This document shows positions 1-8,181 of a stretch of 64,000 nt of DNA, in pieces. The stretch lies in assembly GCA_947488905.1 (NCBI GenBank), contig CANLBJ010000004.1:124001-188000 (forward strand). The letters run 5' to 3'. The DNA comes from Ulvibacter algarum (lineage in GTDB: Bacteria > Bacteroidota > Bacteroidia > Flavobacteriales > Flavobacteriaceae). Every line of letters starts with the position of its first letter. The first letter of the stretch is position 1. The notes beneath the pieces were generated by a model that saw only the letters and a program-made list of their open reading frames with translations, searched no databases and was not told the origin of the DNA. Both the position numbers and the translations under genes were made by a program.

Positions 1-210
1 CATCATTCTTGTGCTTAAATCTGCACTATTTGCTGCTTGTATTTTTCCGCTTACGCTTAAAAAAGGACTGTTACCATTTACAGCTATCTCGTTTACTTTT
101 ACAGCAATTGCTGGTGTATTATCAACCACTACTTTTTTGTCTTCACTGCCGCAGCTTGCCATGAGTAATGAGATAGTGAGGGTAATTAATATGTAGGTAT
201 ATTTTTTCAT
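1..210 (-). CDS. RND efflux periplasmic adaptor (HlyD/AcrA family), N-terminal part only
   Basis: The first 70 residues are visible; the rest lies beyond the window edge. The start is the ATG at 208-210. The product begins with a lipoprotein signal peptide ending in a lipobox (LLMASC), then an acidic linker and a stretch (PFLSVSGKIQAANSADLST) typical of the first beta strands of membrane fusion proteins. It follows the TolC-family gene by 77 bases on the same strand, which is the usual order outer membrane channel, adaptor, RND pump in Bacteroidota. It would link an inner-membrane RND pump to the TolC channel. Substrate cannot be told. The adaptor assignment is inferred from the lipoprotein start, the motif and the neighbour. 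Confidence 0.75.
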   Translation of the reverse strand, partial: MKKYTYILITLTISLLMASCGSEDKKVVVDNTPAIAVKVNEIAVNGNSPFLSVSGKIQAANSADLSTRMM

Positions 211-233
211 TATATAATTTGTTATAAGTTAGG

Positions 234-285
234 TCTCGACTGCGCTCGACCAGACAAAGTTCTGTCCCCTCGAGCGCAGTCGAGA
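234..285. repeat. Perfect 16-bp inverted repeat between efflux genes
   Basis: Arms tctcgactgcgctcga (234-249) and its exact reverse complement (270-285) enclose a 20-base loop. The arms are much richer in G+C than the surroundings. The element lies between the TolC-family gene and the adaptor gene. From memory, related GTCGAGCGCAGTCGAGA palindromes are dispersed in many flavobacterial genomes, so this is probably a REP-like element. It could also attenuate transcription between the two genes. Confidence 0.7.
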
Positions 286-287
286 GA

Positions 288-1598
288 TTATTTTTTAGTT
301 AGAAATTGCAAATAAGCTTGTGCGTAATTGTACTCAAAAATGGTTTGGTAATATTCTAATTGTTTTTGAGCGTATTGCGTTTCGGCCATTAGTAAATCTG
401 TTGTTTTTTCTAGTCCTTCTTTAAATCTGTTTCCTCTTATTCTTAAAGATTCTTCAGATTGCTCTAGTGCTAGTTTATTTAAATTCAATTTATTTTCTGC
501 ATCTAAAAGGGCTCTTTTAGCTTGGTTTAGTTCTAGATTACTTTTAGATACATACTGCTCATATTCTAATTGTGATTTCTGGAACTCAGCTTGACTTTTT
601 TGGACTTTTCCGAAGCGCTTAGATCCCTGAAATAAATCCCATTTTAATTGTGCCCCCAGCAAATACCCGCTAGCACTACCTTGAAAAATCTGGTCGTCAT
701 ACAACTCATAACTACCAAAAGCGTTAAGGCTTGGGTAAAAAGCCATCTTGTCTGCTTTATTCATATCTCTATAAGCATTAGTGGCTAATTGCATTGCTTT
801 AATGTCTGCTCTATTTTCTGAAATCTCGTTATTTGTCGCTATAACCAATGTTTGCTTTTCTAATACATCACTTGGTTTATAAACTACATAGGCATCATCA
901 TTCATTAAAAAAGACAAGTAATCTGATGCATTTTGCACATTACTTTTTGCGGTTTGCAATTGGTTTTGAACTTCTGTTACACGTACACTTGCATTGAGAA
1001 TATCTGTTTTTTGTAGATAGCCTTGCTCAAAACTATTGTCTGTAAGTTGTTTATTTGCCTGTGACGTTTGGAGTGCTTTTTCTAAGACATCAACACCTTT
1101 ATAAGCCAACTGCAATTGCATATAGGCTTTCTCAACTTCTAGTGTTAAATAATCTCCCGTACGAGTTTGTTTTAATGACATTGCCTCCATCTTAGACTTT
1201 GCAGCTTTGCGTTGATAAACGCCGTCAAGATTTACAAGCGGTTGTTGTATTTCAAACTTTGTAGCAAAATTTTGAATGTGAGATGGATCATTTAATAACG
1301 AGGGATTAAAATCATTTTGAGTCAATATTTCTTGATTCAATTTTGACCCAAACGCCATTAAGGGATTTGTAGTGGTTATACCTGTGTGGCTTGCCGTAAT
1401 GTTAGGCAAAAAGATTGCATTTGTTTGTTTATAATCTGCTCTGGCCACCATAAATTCTTGTTCAGAAATTTTAAGGCTTGTATTTTCTTGCGACACCTTA
1501 GTTATTACTTCAGATTTTGTAATAGGCACCACCTCTTGCGCTTGGCTAACAAGGCTTATTAATAAAAAAGCAAGGATTGATATATACGTTTTTTTCAT
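288..1598 (-). CDS. TolC-family outer membrane efflux protein
   Basis: The product has 436 residues with a Sec signal peptide (residues 1-20, ending SQAQ) followed by two OEP/TolC repeats rich in long amphipathic helices (for example the Q/L/E-rich stretches near residues 100-220 and 330-430). The length matches ordinary TolC-family channels. It would form the outer membrane exit duct for the RND system whose adaptor starts just downstream. The gene is first in its operon. A Crp/Fnr-type operator and -7 box lie immediately upstream, so its expression is probably tied to the sulfide/redox regulon of this region. Confidence 0.92.
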   Translation of the reverse strand: MKKTYISILAFLLISLVSQAQEVVPITKSEVITKVSQENTSLKISEQEFMVARADYKQTNAIFLPNITASHTGITTTNPLMAFGSKLNQEILTQNDFNPSLLNDPSHIQNFATKFEIQQPLVNLDGVYQRKAAKSKMEAMSLKQTRTGDYLTLEVEKAYMQLQLAYKGVDVLEKALQTSQANKQLTDNSFEQGYLQKTDILNASVRVTEVQNQLQTAKSNVQNASDYLSFLMNDDAYVVYKPSDVLEKQTLVIATNNEISENRADIKAMQLATNAYRDMNKADKMAFYPSLNAFGSYELYDDQIFQGSASGYLLGAQLKWDLFQGSKRFGKVQKSQAEFQKSQLEYEQYVSKSNLELNQAKRALLDAENKLNLNKLALEQSEESLRIRGNRFKEGLEKTTDLLMAETQYAQKQLEYYQTIFEYNYAQAYLQFLTKK

Positions 1599-1619
1599 TA
1601 AACTAATATTTTGATACTG

Positions 1620-1666
1620 TAAAAATACCTCTTAATATAATAGCGTTTGGTAACAATAGTTACCAA
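1620..1666 (-). promoter_or_regulatory. Operator plus -7 box for the TolC efflux operon
   Basis: A perfect palindrome with 8-base arms, TTGGTAAC-AATA-GTTACCAA, occupies 1647-1666. The reverse strand of 1620-1627 reads TATTTTTA, a near match to the Bacteroidota -7 box TAnnTTTG. The two centres are 33 bp apart, the same distance as at most other operators of this type in the window. This supports a class II activator site. Confidence 0.7.
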
Positions 1667-1755
1667 GTAAAAAAGGCATCTATAATTGCTTATAGACACC
1701 TTTTAACTACTAACCAAAACTGATTACCACATCAATTTTCTTTTAAATGTTTTTA

Positions 1756-2226
1756 CTATTGTTTATACGTTTTATGACATTGCACACAGTAATTAATGGT
1801 ACTTGACAATGCGGCTAATGACTTGTCTTTATCTCCTTGTTTAATAATTTCGCTCATTAGATCAGCGCTTTTATGAAATTCTAGTCCAAGAGTTTCAAAA
1901 CCTTTATCCCCAAAAGAGGCACACATTAATCGCATCTCTGTTGTAGAGCCTAATTTTGAATATGCTGTTTGAGAAGCCTCATCATATTTATCTTCAGAAA
2001 TTAACAGTAAAATTTCTTGAACTGCTTCTAAGTGACTTCTCATATTAGATAGCTGATGGTTTTTCTGCATAGGGTTTAAGTCTAGAGAAATACGACCATC
2101 ATCAATAACCATAGACGGTTTTATAACTGGCAATACAGTTTTTACCTCATCTTTTTGTGGCTTATTGTCGCAAGCCGTTAGAGACAAAAAAGAGACTACT
2201 ATTATAATAAGATTAAAAAGTTTCAT
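1756..2226 (-). CDS. Periplasmic c-type cytochrome lipoprotein, cytochrome c'-like
   Basis: The product has 156 residues. It starts with a lipoprotein signal peptide (lipobox SLTAC) and ends with one haem-binding motif, CVQCH at residues 147-151, only a few residues from the C terminus. A single CxxCH at the very end of a helical protein of this size is the layout of class II cytochromes c (cytochrome c'). The helical body (residues 60-145) fits a four-helix bundle. It lies downstream of the sulfide:quinone oxidoreductase gene and a 45-residue gene on the same strand, so it may act as an electron carrier or as a gas- or sulfide-binding haem protein in the same pathway. The function within the class is not determined. 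Confidence 0.75.
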   Translation of the reverse strand: MKLFNLIIIVVSFLSLTACDNKPQKDEVKTVLPVIKPSMVIDDGRISLDLNPMQKNHQLSNMRSHLEAVQEILLLISEDKYDEASQTAYSKLGSTTEMRLMCASFGDKGFETLGLEFHKSADLMSEIIKQGDKDKSLAALSSTINYCVQCHKTYKQ

Positions 2227-2251
2227 TTTGTATTATATAAATATTGTAAGA

Positions 2252-2389
2252 TTAATTGTTTGTCCTCGTTCCGCCATGACCTCCTGCTACTACCACCATT
2301 ATTTTTATACTTAAATAAATGAATTTAAAAAACTGAATGACTGGATTCATCATTTTAAATCTTTGATATTTTGATATTCTTTGTGTCAT
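2252..2389 (-). CDS. Small basic membrane-associated protein (45 aa) in the sqr operon
   Basis: A short reading frame starts at the ATG 2387-2389 and ends 25 bases before the cytochrome gene. The 45-residue product has a basic N terminus, one hydrophobic helix (about residues 16-35, containing FFKFIYLSIKIMVVV) and a glycine-rich tail AGGHGGTRTN. It fills the gap between the sqr and cytochrome genes on the same strand. I recall similar short proteins ending in GGHGGTR beside such genes in other flavobacteria, but could not check this. It may anchor or assist the oxidoreductase at the membrane; function unknown. Confidence 0.6.
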   Translation of the reverse strand: MTQRISKYQRFKMMNPVIQFFKFIYLSIKIMVVVAGGHGGTRTNN

Positions 2390-2442
2390 TGTACTATTTT
2401 TAAAATTTCAGACTTATTACTTACTGTTACTAGATACTATTT

Positions 2443-3900
2443 TTATTCAGGTATTAACCACCAGAATGGGCGCATCTTTGCTTTATAGATAAAGGCATAA
2501 TGCAATGCTAATTTTAGCCAGTGACCTGCTAAGCCTATTTCGCCAAAGGTCTTACCTAATTGTCTCCCTTGGGTTTTTGGATATTTTTCATAATCTGGCA
2601 CTATAGGATAGGTTGTAATACTTACGCCGCTACCTTGGGTCATTCCATAACCGGCAGATGCGATACAGGCTGCACCCATATTACCAAGACTACCTTTGTG
2701 GTCTAATGACTCTTTGCCATTTTTAATAGAATCTATAATATTATCTGCTACTAACTTTGCAGTAATACCAGAAGGCATTCCTGTTCTTGGAGGAGCAGGT
2801 GATATGTCTGTACCGTTTTTGCTTTTTCTTGGTTTTGAGATAGCATGCGGTGGTGCAAATGCAATACCTGGAGCAAATATGTTTTTATAACTAGGGTTTT
2901 GATAAGTTTCTGGCCAGTCTTTTACAGACCACTCTTCATAAGGCTTAGCAGTATAATCTGCATCTACAATCATGAAACCTTTAAATAGCTTCTCAGTAAT
3001 ATCATTTTGGTTTTTATCAAAAGCTTTAAAGCCATGCCCAGAAAAAGCAGGGATTAGCATTGCAAAATCATACGTTTCGGTTTTATATTCTCCCTCAAGA
3101 TTTTCATAATGAGCAATACCATCTTCAATTTTATTCACTCCGGCACCAAGCACCCACTTGATATCTCTGTCTTCAAAGATCATCTCAATCATTTCGTGAG
3201 ATTTCATGGTCATACCACCATAGCTTAATAGCATACCGTCCATCCCAAAATCTCCTAATTTAAATTCATTAGAGATCCAAGTAACTTCTGCCATATCACG
3301 CACATTATGCTTACGCAATTCTTGTTCTACATTTAATATGTACTCAAAAGCTGCACCTTGACAGGTAGATTTTGCGTGACCTGTACCAATTAAAATTTTA
3401 GCTTTTTTGCCTTGCTTCATTTCGTGAATTAGGCTTTTTAAGCCATCCCAAGCGTGATCTGCGTGTGTGTATGTACAGACAGAATAAGTTTTATTTTCTC
3501 CAGGAATTAACCCTTCGGTTGCTTCAAAATTAAGTTTTGGTCCAGTTGCGTTTATTAAATAATCATAGGTTACTTTTTCTTGCTTCCCTTTATTATCACC
3601 TACAACGTATTCAGACAAAATATAAGGCTTAGTTTCTGTTTTATCTCCTTCTGGAAAAAAAGAAATCGCTTTTGCTTGTTTAAAATCTATGCCTTTCTTT
3701 TTATATAAAGGCGCTAATGGGAATAGTATTTTTTCAGATTTCATTCTACCAATACCTACCCATATATTAGAAGGTATCCACTGGTAATTACTGTTAGGTG
3801 ACACTACTACAACTTTATGCTCTTTTGGTAATTTTCTACGTAAATGTGCTGCTGCGACATGTCCAGAAATACCTGCTCCTAGAATAACTATTTTAGCCAT
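2443..3900 (-). CDS. sqr: Sulfide:quinone oxidoreductase-type FAD flavoprotein
   Basis: The product has 485 residues and begins with a Rossmann FAD-binding motif (GAGISG, residues 8-13). It lacks a signal peptide, as expected for a peripheral inner-membrane protein. Cysteines lie in STCQGAAFE (about residue 180) and in GAACIASAGYG (about residue 410), positions typical of the redox cysteines of SQR flavoproteins. Known members oxidise hydrogen sulfide to a persulfide or polysulfide and pass electrons to quinone. Persulfide-handling MBL-rhodanese and rhodanese genes in the window support the role. It heads a probable operon with a 45-residue protein and a cytochrome, behind a Crp/Fnr-type operator. 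A different FAD/NAD(P) oxidoreductase of the SQR/FCSD group cannot be excluded. Confidence 0.85.
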   Translation of the reverse strand: MAKIVILGAGISGHVAAAHLRRKLPKEHKVVVVSPNSNYQWIPSNIWVGIGRMKSEKILFPLAPLYKKKGIDFKQAKAISFFPEGDKTETKPYILSEYVVGDNKGKQEKVTYDYLINATGPKLNFEATEGLIPGENKTYSVCTYTHADHAWDGLKSLIHEMKQGKKAKILIGTGHAKSTCQGAAFEYILNVEQELRKHNVRDMAEVTWISNEFKLGDFGMDGMLLSYGGMTMKSHEMIEMIFEDRDIKWVLGAGVNKIEDGIAHYENLEGEYKTETYDFAMLIPAFSGHGFKAFDKNQNDITEKLFKGFMIVDADYTAKPYEEWSVKDWPETYQNPSYKNIFAPGIAFAPPHAISKPRKSKNGTDISPAPPRTGMPSGITAKLVADNIIDSIKNGKESLDHKGSLGNMGAACIASAGYGMTQGSGVSITTYPIVPDYEKYPKTQGRQLGKTFGEIGLAGHWLKLALHYAFIYKAKMRPFWWLIPE

Positions 3901-3915
3901 TATTATAATTTTTTA

Positions 3916-3960
3916 TAAAGGTAAAAAGCTAGCTAGTAGCTAACTGTAACCTAAGTTACA
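3916..3960 (-). promoter_or_regulatory. Operator plus -7 box for the sqr operon
   Basis: A perfect palindrome TGTAAC-CTAA-GTTACA lies at 3945-3960. The reverse strand of 3916-3923 reads TACCTTTA, matching the Bacteroidota -7 box TAnnTTTR. The centre-to-centre distance is 33 bp. The expected transcript start is about 10 bases upstream of the ATG at 3900. Confidence 0.75.
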
Positions 3961-3970
3961 TAATGGCAAT

Positions 3971-4429
3971 TTAATCTTGAATAGTAATTTTTGAAGTCAT
4001 TATAACCTTAGAATTTATTGAGTTTGAAATTAAACATGCTTTTTCAGATTTTTCTAATATACGTTCTGTACGCTCAATTTTTGAGGCATCTGTAATAACA
4101 ACTTCTGGAAACAATAACACTTCACTAATTACAAATCTGCCATCAACTTTTTGTAATATACCTTTAGACTCACATTTAAAAGACACATAATCTAATTTTG
4201 AATATTCTGCAATAGCTAAAAAAGTTGTCATTAAACAACTACTTACGGCTGCTGTAAATAAATGCTCTGGCGACCAAATATTTGGCATCCCTCCAGGAAA
4301 CTCTGGCGGAGTTGCTACCTCTAAGCAATTGCTTTGATTGGTTTCTTTATTTTCTAATTCTGGAGAACACATAATCCCTTTTCTATCTTGTGTCCAGCTT
4401 ACGTTAACATTATAACTATGTTGTTCCAT
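3971..4429 (-). CDS. OsmC-family protein
   Basis: The product has 152 residues without signal peptide and matches the OsmC/Ohr fold. It has a basic N-terminal beta hairpin (NVNVSWTQDRKGIM), a central helix with a cysteine (AVSSCLMTTFLAIAE, about residues 80-95), and a C-terminal cysteine in EKACLISNS. Paired cysteines at these places are characteristic of OsmC/Ohr thiol peroxidases acting on organic hydroperoxides or related oxidants. It lies upstream of sqr on the same strand, but the sqr promoter sits between them, so it has its own promoter. Its place among sulfide and peroxide genes fits a thiol-based detoxification role. The substrate is not known. Confidence 0.85.
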   Translation of the reverse strand: MEQHSYNVNVSWTQDRKGIMCSPELENKETNQSNCLEVATPPEFPGGMPNIWSPEHLFTAAVSSCLMTTFLAIAEYSKLDYVSFKCESKGILQKVDGRFVISEVLLFPEVVITDASKIERTERILEKSEKACLISNSINSKVIMTSKITIQD

Positions 4430-4566
4430 TTTGTCAAATTATTTGTTAAATACTAAAAGTAGTTTTAATCTATTTTAAGGAAAATGATTATTATCAGTTT
4501 AACCACTATAATAAGCAGAGTAACAATATAAGAATGCTATTTTATTACTGAAATAGTATTTTATAA

Positions 4567-4611
4567 AATAACATTGGTCACATATTTTATAAAAACATCT
4601 AATTAATTTTA
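4567..4611 (+). promoter_or_regulatory. Degenerate operator plus -7 box for a 37-aa gene
   Basis: AATAAC-ATTG-GTCACA (4567-4582) differs from the regional consensus TGTAAC-N4-GTTACA at three positions. It is followed at 4604-4611 by TAATTTTA, a TAnnTTTR box. The centres are again 33 bp apart, which is the main reason to accept this weak site. The small gene starts 23 bases past the box. Confidence 0.5.
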
Positions 4612-4633
4612 CTAAAAATTTAAAAACTTACAC

Positions 4634-4747
4634 ATGAGAGACAACTCAAACACCACTCTGTATATAGTAGCCGGCATTATTGTACTTCACTTTGTCGTGG
4701 GATTTGCATATTTAGTATACAAAATGACTAAGAAAAAGGATGAATAG
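4634..4747 (+). CDS. Single-pass small membrane protein (37 aa)
   Basis: The frame runs from ATG 4634 to TAG 4747. The product has a short polar N terminus (MRDNSNTT), one transmembrane helix (about residues 9-29) and a charged tail KMTKKKDE, so it should sit in the inner membrane with the tail in the cytoplasm. It is convergent with the cydAB operon. Its size and topology are like small oxidase subunits such as CydX or CcoQ, but there is no clear sequence match and it is on the opposite strand from cydAB. A promoter with the regional operator layout lies directly upstream, which argues that it is a real gene. Function unknown. Confidence 0.6.
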   Translation: MRDNSNTTLYIVAGIIVLHFVVGFAYLVYKMTKKKDE

Positions 4748-4804
4748 TCTCTAAGTTAAAGCTTAAAATATTGAAGGATTACTTCGGAAATATTAATTAC
4801 CTTT

Positions 4805-5101
4805 CTATTTGTTCATTTTTGTTTTTATAGTCTTAAAAGCTATAATACCTATGATACCACCAAGAAGTGACACCAATATATTTACTGTAAATAATGTCCA
4901 ATTTACAGTTCCAGTTTGCATTATTGACAAGGGATCAAAGCCCAATCTCCCTAAACTTTTTATAAAAAAGATACTCCCAAAAACTCCCGAAATTGTATTT
5001 CCTATAATACCAAAAGTGTATTTTTTATAAACAAAACCAAGCAGGTTTGCTCCAATTATTCCCGCAAGAATACTTAATAATGAGATTAACGTTTCAGTCA
5101 T
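4805..5101 (-). CDS. Small multi-pass membrane protein in the cydAB operon
   Basis: The product has 98 residues with three or four hydrophobic segments (about residues 5-25, 28-50, 66-92) rich in glycine (AGIIGANLLG, GGIIGIIAF). The pattern resembles the GlsB/YeaQ/YmgE group of small membrane proteins, but no diagnostic motif was recognised. It starts 15 bases after cydB and shares its strand, so it is probably the third gene of the cydAB operon. It may help assembly or stability of the oxidase; this is inference from position only. Confidence 0.65.
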   Translation of the reverse strand: MTETLISLLSILAGIIGANLLGFVYKKYTFGIIGNTISGVFGSIFFIKSLGRLGFDPLSIMQTGTVNWTLFTVNILVSLLGGIIGIIAFKTIKTKMNK

Positions 5102-5116
5102 AATAACATAAATGTT

Positions 5117-6190
5117 TTAATGTCCATAATCCATTTTATCTACCTTACCAGCCATTAATCTTTTTTGAATTATCATATAAATAATAATAAGAATAATACC
5201 AATAACACCCCAATACATTGCTACAGACAGACCATATTCTGATGCGGCAGTATTATAAATGGTTAAAGAAGGATTCGTATCATTTACAGATGGTAAAATC
5301 ACCGGAAACATTGATGCAAGTGAAGATGTGATCCCTCCCAAAATTAGCATAGTTGATAACGCAAAGGCGTGTACATCTTTCTTAATTTTTTTAATAAAAA
5401 ACAACCCAATTAATCCCGTTAGATAAATAACAGGAAACACCATTAAAAAAGGTTTATCTATAAAATTATTTAAAGAATTAGGATTCACTATTTGCCACAC
5501 AACTAAAGAAAAAACAGTAAGCGCGGTAAGGACTATATTCAATTTAAAAATGACTCCTTTTAGTTTTTTGTTGATGGAAGAATTGGTTTTTAAAATAACC
5601 CAGTTTGCACCATGAATGGCAAGTGTTACCACAGCGATAAAACCAATTATTAATGTAAACCAATCAATCACACCAGGATGATCACTTAAGGGACTAAAAC
5701 TGCTATCCCATAACGGTAAGAAAAAGTAGTGCGGTTCTTGGGTAGAAACACCCGTATCTACAATACCTAAATTTACACCTCTAACAATGTTACCCAGCGC
5801 TATACCAAAGAAAAGTGCTAGCAAAAGACTAGAGACCCCAAAAGATTTATCCCAAATATCCTTCCACATTTGATAATTAAATTGCCCTCTAAATTCTAAG
5901 CCTATAGCCCTAAAAATAATAAGCCACAATACAATAATTAAAGGTAAATAAAAACCACTAAACACAGAGGCATAAAAAGTAGGAAACGCCATAAAAAGCA
6001 TACCACCGGCAGCTACAAGCCACACCTCATTTGAATCCCAAAACAAGCCGGCAGATTTTGCAATGACTTCTTTGTCCTTTTCTTTTTTTGCATAAAAAAG
6101 GTGTATGATTCCTGTACCAAAGTCATAGCCATCTAAAACGAAAAACATAGCTAAAACAACACCTATAATAATATACCAAACTATTTCCAT
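5117..6190 (-). CDS. cydB: Cytochrome bd quinol oxidase subunit II
   Basis: The product has 357 residues with about eight to nine transmembrane helices. The N terminus carries the CydB signature (FFVLDGYDFGTGIIHLFY, about residues 16-33) and the segment LFWDSNEVWLVAAGG, which in CydB contacts CydA near the haem site. It starts 3 bases after the cydA stop, so the two are translated together. CydAB oxidises quinol and reduces oxygen with high affinity. It tolerates sulfide and cyanide better than haem-copper oxidases, which fits the sulfide genes around it. Confidence 0.95.
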   Translation of the reverse strand: MEIVWYIIIGVVLAMFFVLDGYDFGTGIIHLFYAKKEKDKEVIAKSAGLFWDSNEVWLVAAGGMLFMAFPTFYASVFSGFYLPLIIVLWLIIFRAIGLEFRGQFNYQMWKDIWDKSFGVSSLLLALFFGIALGNIVRGVNLGIVDTGVSTQEPHYFFLPLWDSSFSPLSDHPGVIDWFTLIIGFIAVVTLAIHGANWVILKTNSSINKKLKGVIFKLNIVLTALTVFSLVVWQIVNPNSLNNFIDKPFLMVFPVIYLTGLIGLFFIKKIKKDVHAFALSTMLILGGITSSLASMFPVILPSVNDTNPSLTIYNTAASEYGLSVAMYWGVIGIILIIIYMIIQKRLMAGKVDKMDYGH

Positions 6191-6193
6191 GAT

Positions 6194-7525
6194 TTAATGT
6201 TTTTGAGGTGTAGGACCTTGATGAATTGTTTTACCCACTAAGACTAAAAACAATAATCCTAATAGCATATATAAAGCGACAAAGCCAAGTAAAGTAAATA
6301 ATGTATTTCCAGATGAAACTGTGGGAGAAACACCCTCACTAGTTTTTAATAAACCATACACTAAATATGGCTGTCTCCCTAATTCTGCAGTGTACCATCC
6401 TGTGAGGTTTGCTATGTATGGGAAGGGAACCAAGAACATAATAAACCAAAGTAAAGGTTTCATTTTATGTAAATTTTTACGCCATAAAAAGAACAATGCA
6501 AGTGCCATAACACCAATAAAAACAGTCCCTAAACCTACCATTATATGATAAGAATAATAGAGTGCAGGAATGTTGTCTGGTAATTCTTCTTCTTTAAACT
6601 GATCCATCCCTGGAACTTGTTTATCCCATTCTTGATAGGTTAAAAAACTTAGTATGTTGGGAACTGCAATTTTATTATCTAGTTTTTTATCTACCATGTT
6701 AGGTTGCCCTATAAGTACAATTTCTGCACCAGCCTCTTCTGTTTCAAAAATACCCTCCATTGCAGCAAAGGCAGCTGGCTGGTGTTTTGCCACATTTTTA
6801 GCATTCCAATCTCCCGTAGGGAAAGCAACTAAAACACTAGATATTAACCCAAAAATAACACCTGTCTTTAAAAACAATCTCCCATATTCGGTTTGCTTAT
6901 TTCTCAATACATAAAAGGCACCTATACTGGCTACCACAAAAGAAGAAGTAACCACAGAAGCCATCTGATTATGTAAAAAAGCTGGTAGTAACCAAGGGTT
7001 TGTAAATAGCTCTGAAAAGTTTGCTAAAACATAGGTTCCGTTTTCTAAAATCTCGTGGCCCACAGGATGCTGCATCCAAGCGTTGGTAGCTAATATAAAC
7101 CAACCACTTGCCCAAGAGCCTAGAAATACTAAAAACCCAGTTAAAAAGTGAAGCTTCTGCCCCATTAATTTTTCACCAAAAATAAAGAGCGCTAAAAAGG
7201 AAGATTCTAAAAAGAAGGAGAACATCCCTTCCATGGCGAGGGTCTGCCCTATTATTCCTCCGGTTAGTTCTGAGAATTTTGCCCAGTTGGTACCAAATTG
7301 AAACTCCATAGGAATTCCTGTTACTACTCCCATAGTAAAGTTGATAGCAAATATTTTCATTAAGAACTTTGCCGCATTGTTATACTTCTCAATGTTACTT
7401 CTTAAATACCGCCATTTATAATAGACAACCAACAAAGAGAGGCCCATAGTTAACTGCGGAAATATATAATGAAATGTGATAGTAAATGCAAATTGCAGTC
7501 TATCATAAAAGAGCATGTCTTCCAT
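6194..7525 (-). CDS. cydA: Cytochrome bd quinol oxidase subunit I
   Basis: The product has 443 residues. It contains the N-terminal haem-ligand helix (LQFAFTITFHYIFPQ, His19), a long run of transmembrane helices, and the GRQPYLVYGLLKT signature near residue 390 that borders the haem b595/d region. It is shorter than the E. coli protein and has the short quinol-binding loop of the S class. CydA carries haems b558, b595 and d and is the catalytic subunit. It heads the operon cydA-cydB-98aa. A Crp/Fnr-type operator with a perfect TACCTTTG box lies just upstream. Confidence 0.96.
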   Translation of the reverse strand: MEDMLFYDRLQFAFTITFHYIFPQLTMGLSLLVVYYKWRYLRSNIEKYNNAAKFLMKIFAINFTMGVVTGIPMEFQFGTNWAKFSELTGGIIGQTLAMEGMFSFFLESSFLALFIFGEKLMGQKLHFLTGFLVFLGSWASGWFILATNAWMQHPVGHEILENGTYVLANFSELFTNPWLLPAFLHNQMASVVTSSFVVASIGAFYVLRNKQTEYGRLFLKTGVIFGLISSVLVAFPTGDWNAKNVAKHQPAAFAAMEGIFETEEAGAEIVLIGQPNMVDKKLDNKIAVPNILSFLTYQEWDKQVPGMDQFKEEELPDNIPALYYSYHIMVGLGTVFIGVMALALFFLWRKNLHKMKPLLWFIMFLVPFPYIANLTGWYTAELGRQPYLVYGLLKTSEGVSPTVSSGNTLFTLLGFVALYMLLGLLFLVLVGKTIHQGPTPQKH

Positions 7526-7560
7526 ACTAAATAACTTTTTATTTTTATAAAATAATACTG

Positions 7561-7606
7561 CAAAGGTAATAGATGAATCTTTGACAGCTATGTAACATGA
7601 GTTGCA
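7561..7606 (-). promoter_or_regulatory. Operator plus -7 box for cydAB
   Basis: The imperfect palindrome TGTAAC-ATGA-GTTGCA is at 7591-7606. The reverse strand of 7561-7568 reads TACCTTTG, a perfect TAnnTTTG box. Centre-to-centre distance is 34 bp. The box is 36 bases upstream of the cydA ATG. Confidence 0.7.
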
Positions 7607-7681
7607 TTAGCTACTATTTTTATAATATAAATTATATGTGTTGGTTTTAAAATATAACAAACACCAATAAATTTATCAAAA

Positions 7682-7726
7682 GGTGACATTTGTTACCTTT
7701 TAGGTAAAAAAAGCAGCTTAATTTTG
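7682..7726 (+). promoter_or_regulatory. Operator plus -7 box for the copper receptor pair
   Basis: GGTGAC-ATTT-GTTACC is at 7682-7697 and TAATTTTG, a perfect TAnnTTTG box, at 7719-7726. The centre distance is 33 bp. The transcript start predicted from this box falls at about 7731, the proposed GTG start, so the mRNA may be leaderless or translation may begin slightly downstream. Confidence 0.65.
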
Positions 7727-7730
7727 TGGT

Positions 7731-8099
7731 GTGAAATTAATAATCACTACCATATTATCTCTATTATTATTAAGCAATAGCCTTAAATCTACTTTTGTGT
7801 ATAGTTGGTATTTTTTAGATTTAAATAGTTTTGTTGAGCAACTGTGTGAAAATAAAGACAAACCAGAACTTGAATGTAATGGTACTTGCTATTTAAGTAA
7901 AATGAATGCAGAAACTACCACAGAAGAAGGTACCCCTACGCCTGCTTTAGAATGGGAGCAGCTTGTTTTTTATATACCAGCTATTTCAGAAGAAAAACTA
8001 CTCGAGATTACGATTAATAACACGCTTTGTTATTGGCGTGAATCACATTATAAACCAAAATCTTTTATTTCTATTTTTCATCCGCCACGGTATTCTTAA
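7731..8099 (+). CDS. Small secreted cysteine-containing protein preceding the TonB receptor
   Basis: The product has 122 residues with a GTG start and a hydrophobic N terminus (KLIITTILSLLLLSNS) that looks like a signal peptide or anchor. The mature part has Cys residues in EQLCENKDKPELECNGTCYL, a possible metal or disulfide motif. It ends in FHPPRYS. The unrelated-looking 132-residue protein before the CusA gene at 22.8-23.2 kb also ends in PPRHS. The gene is 82 bases before the copper-type TonB receptor on the same strand. It is probably a periplasmic accessory protein for metal uptake or sensing; this is inferred from context. Confidence 0.65.
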   Translation: MKLIITTILSLLLLSNSLKSTFVYSWYFLDLNSFVEQLCENKDKPELECNGTCYLSKMNAETTTEEGTPTPALEWEQLVFYIPAISEEKLLEITINNTLCYWRESHYKPKSFISIFHPPRYS

Positions 8100-8181
8100 T
8101 TCTTTTTTAAGAAGAACTTCGTGGGCTGCTGTTTATGTACGCCCTCCACATTTGTATATAATTATATTTGAATATTAGATT

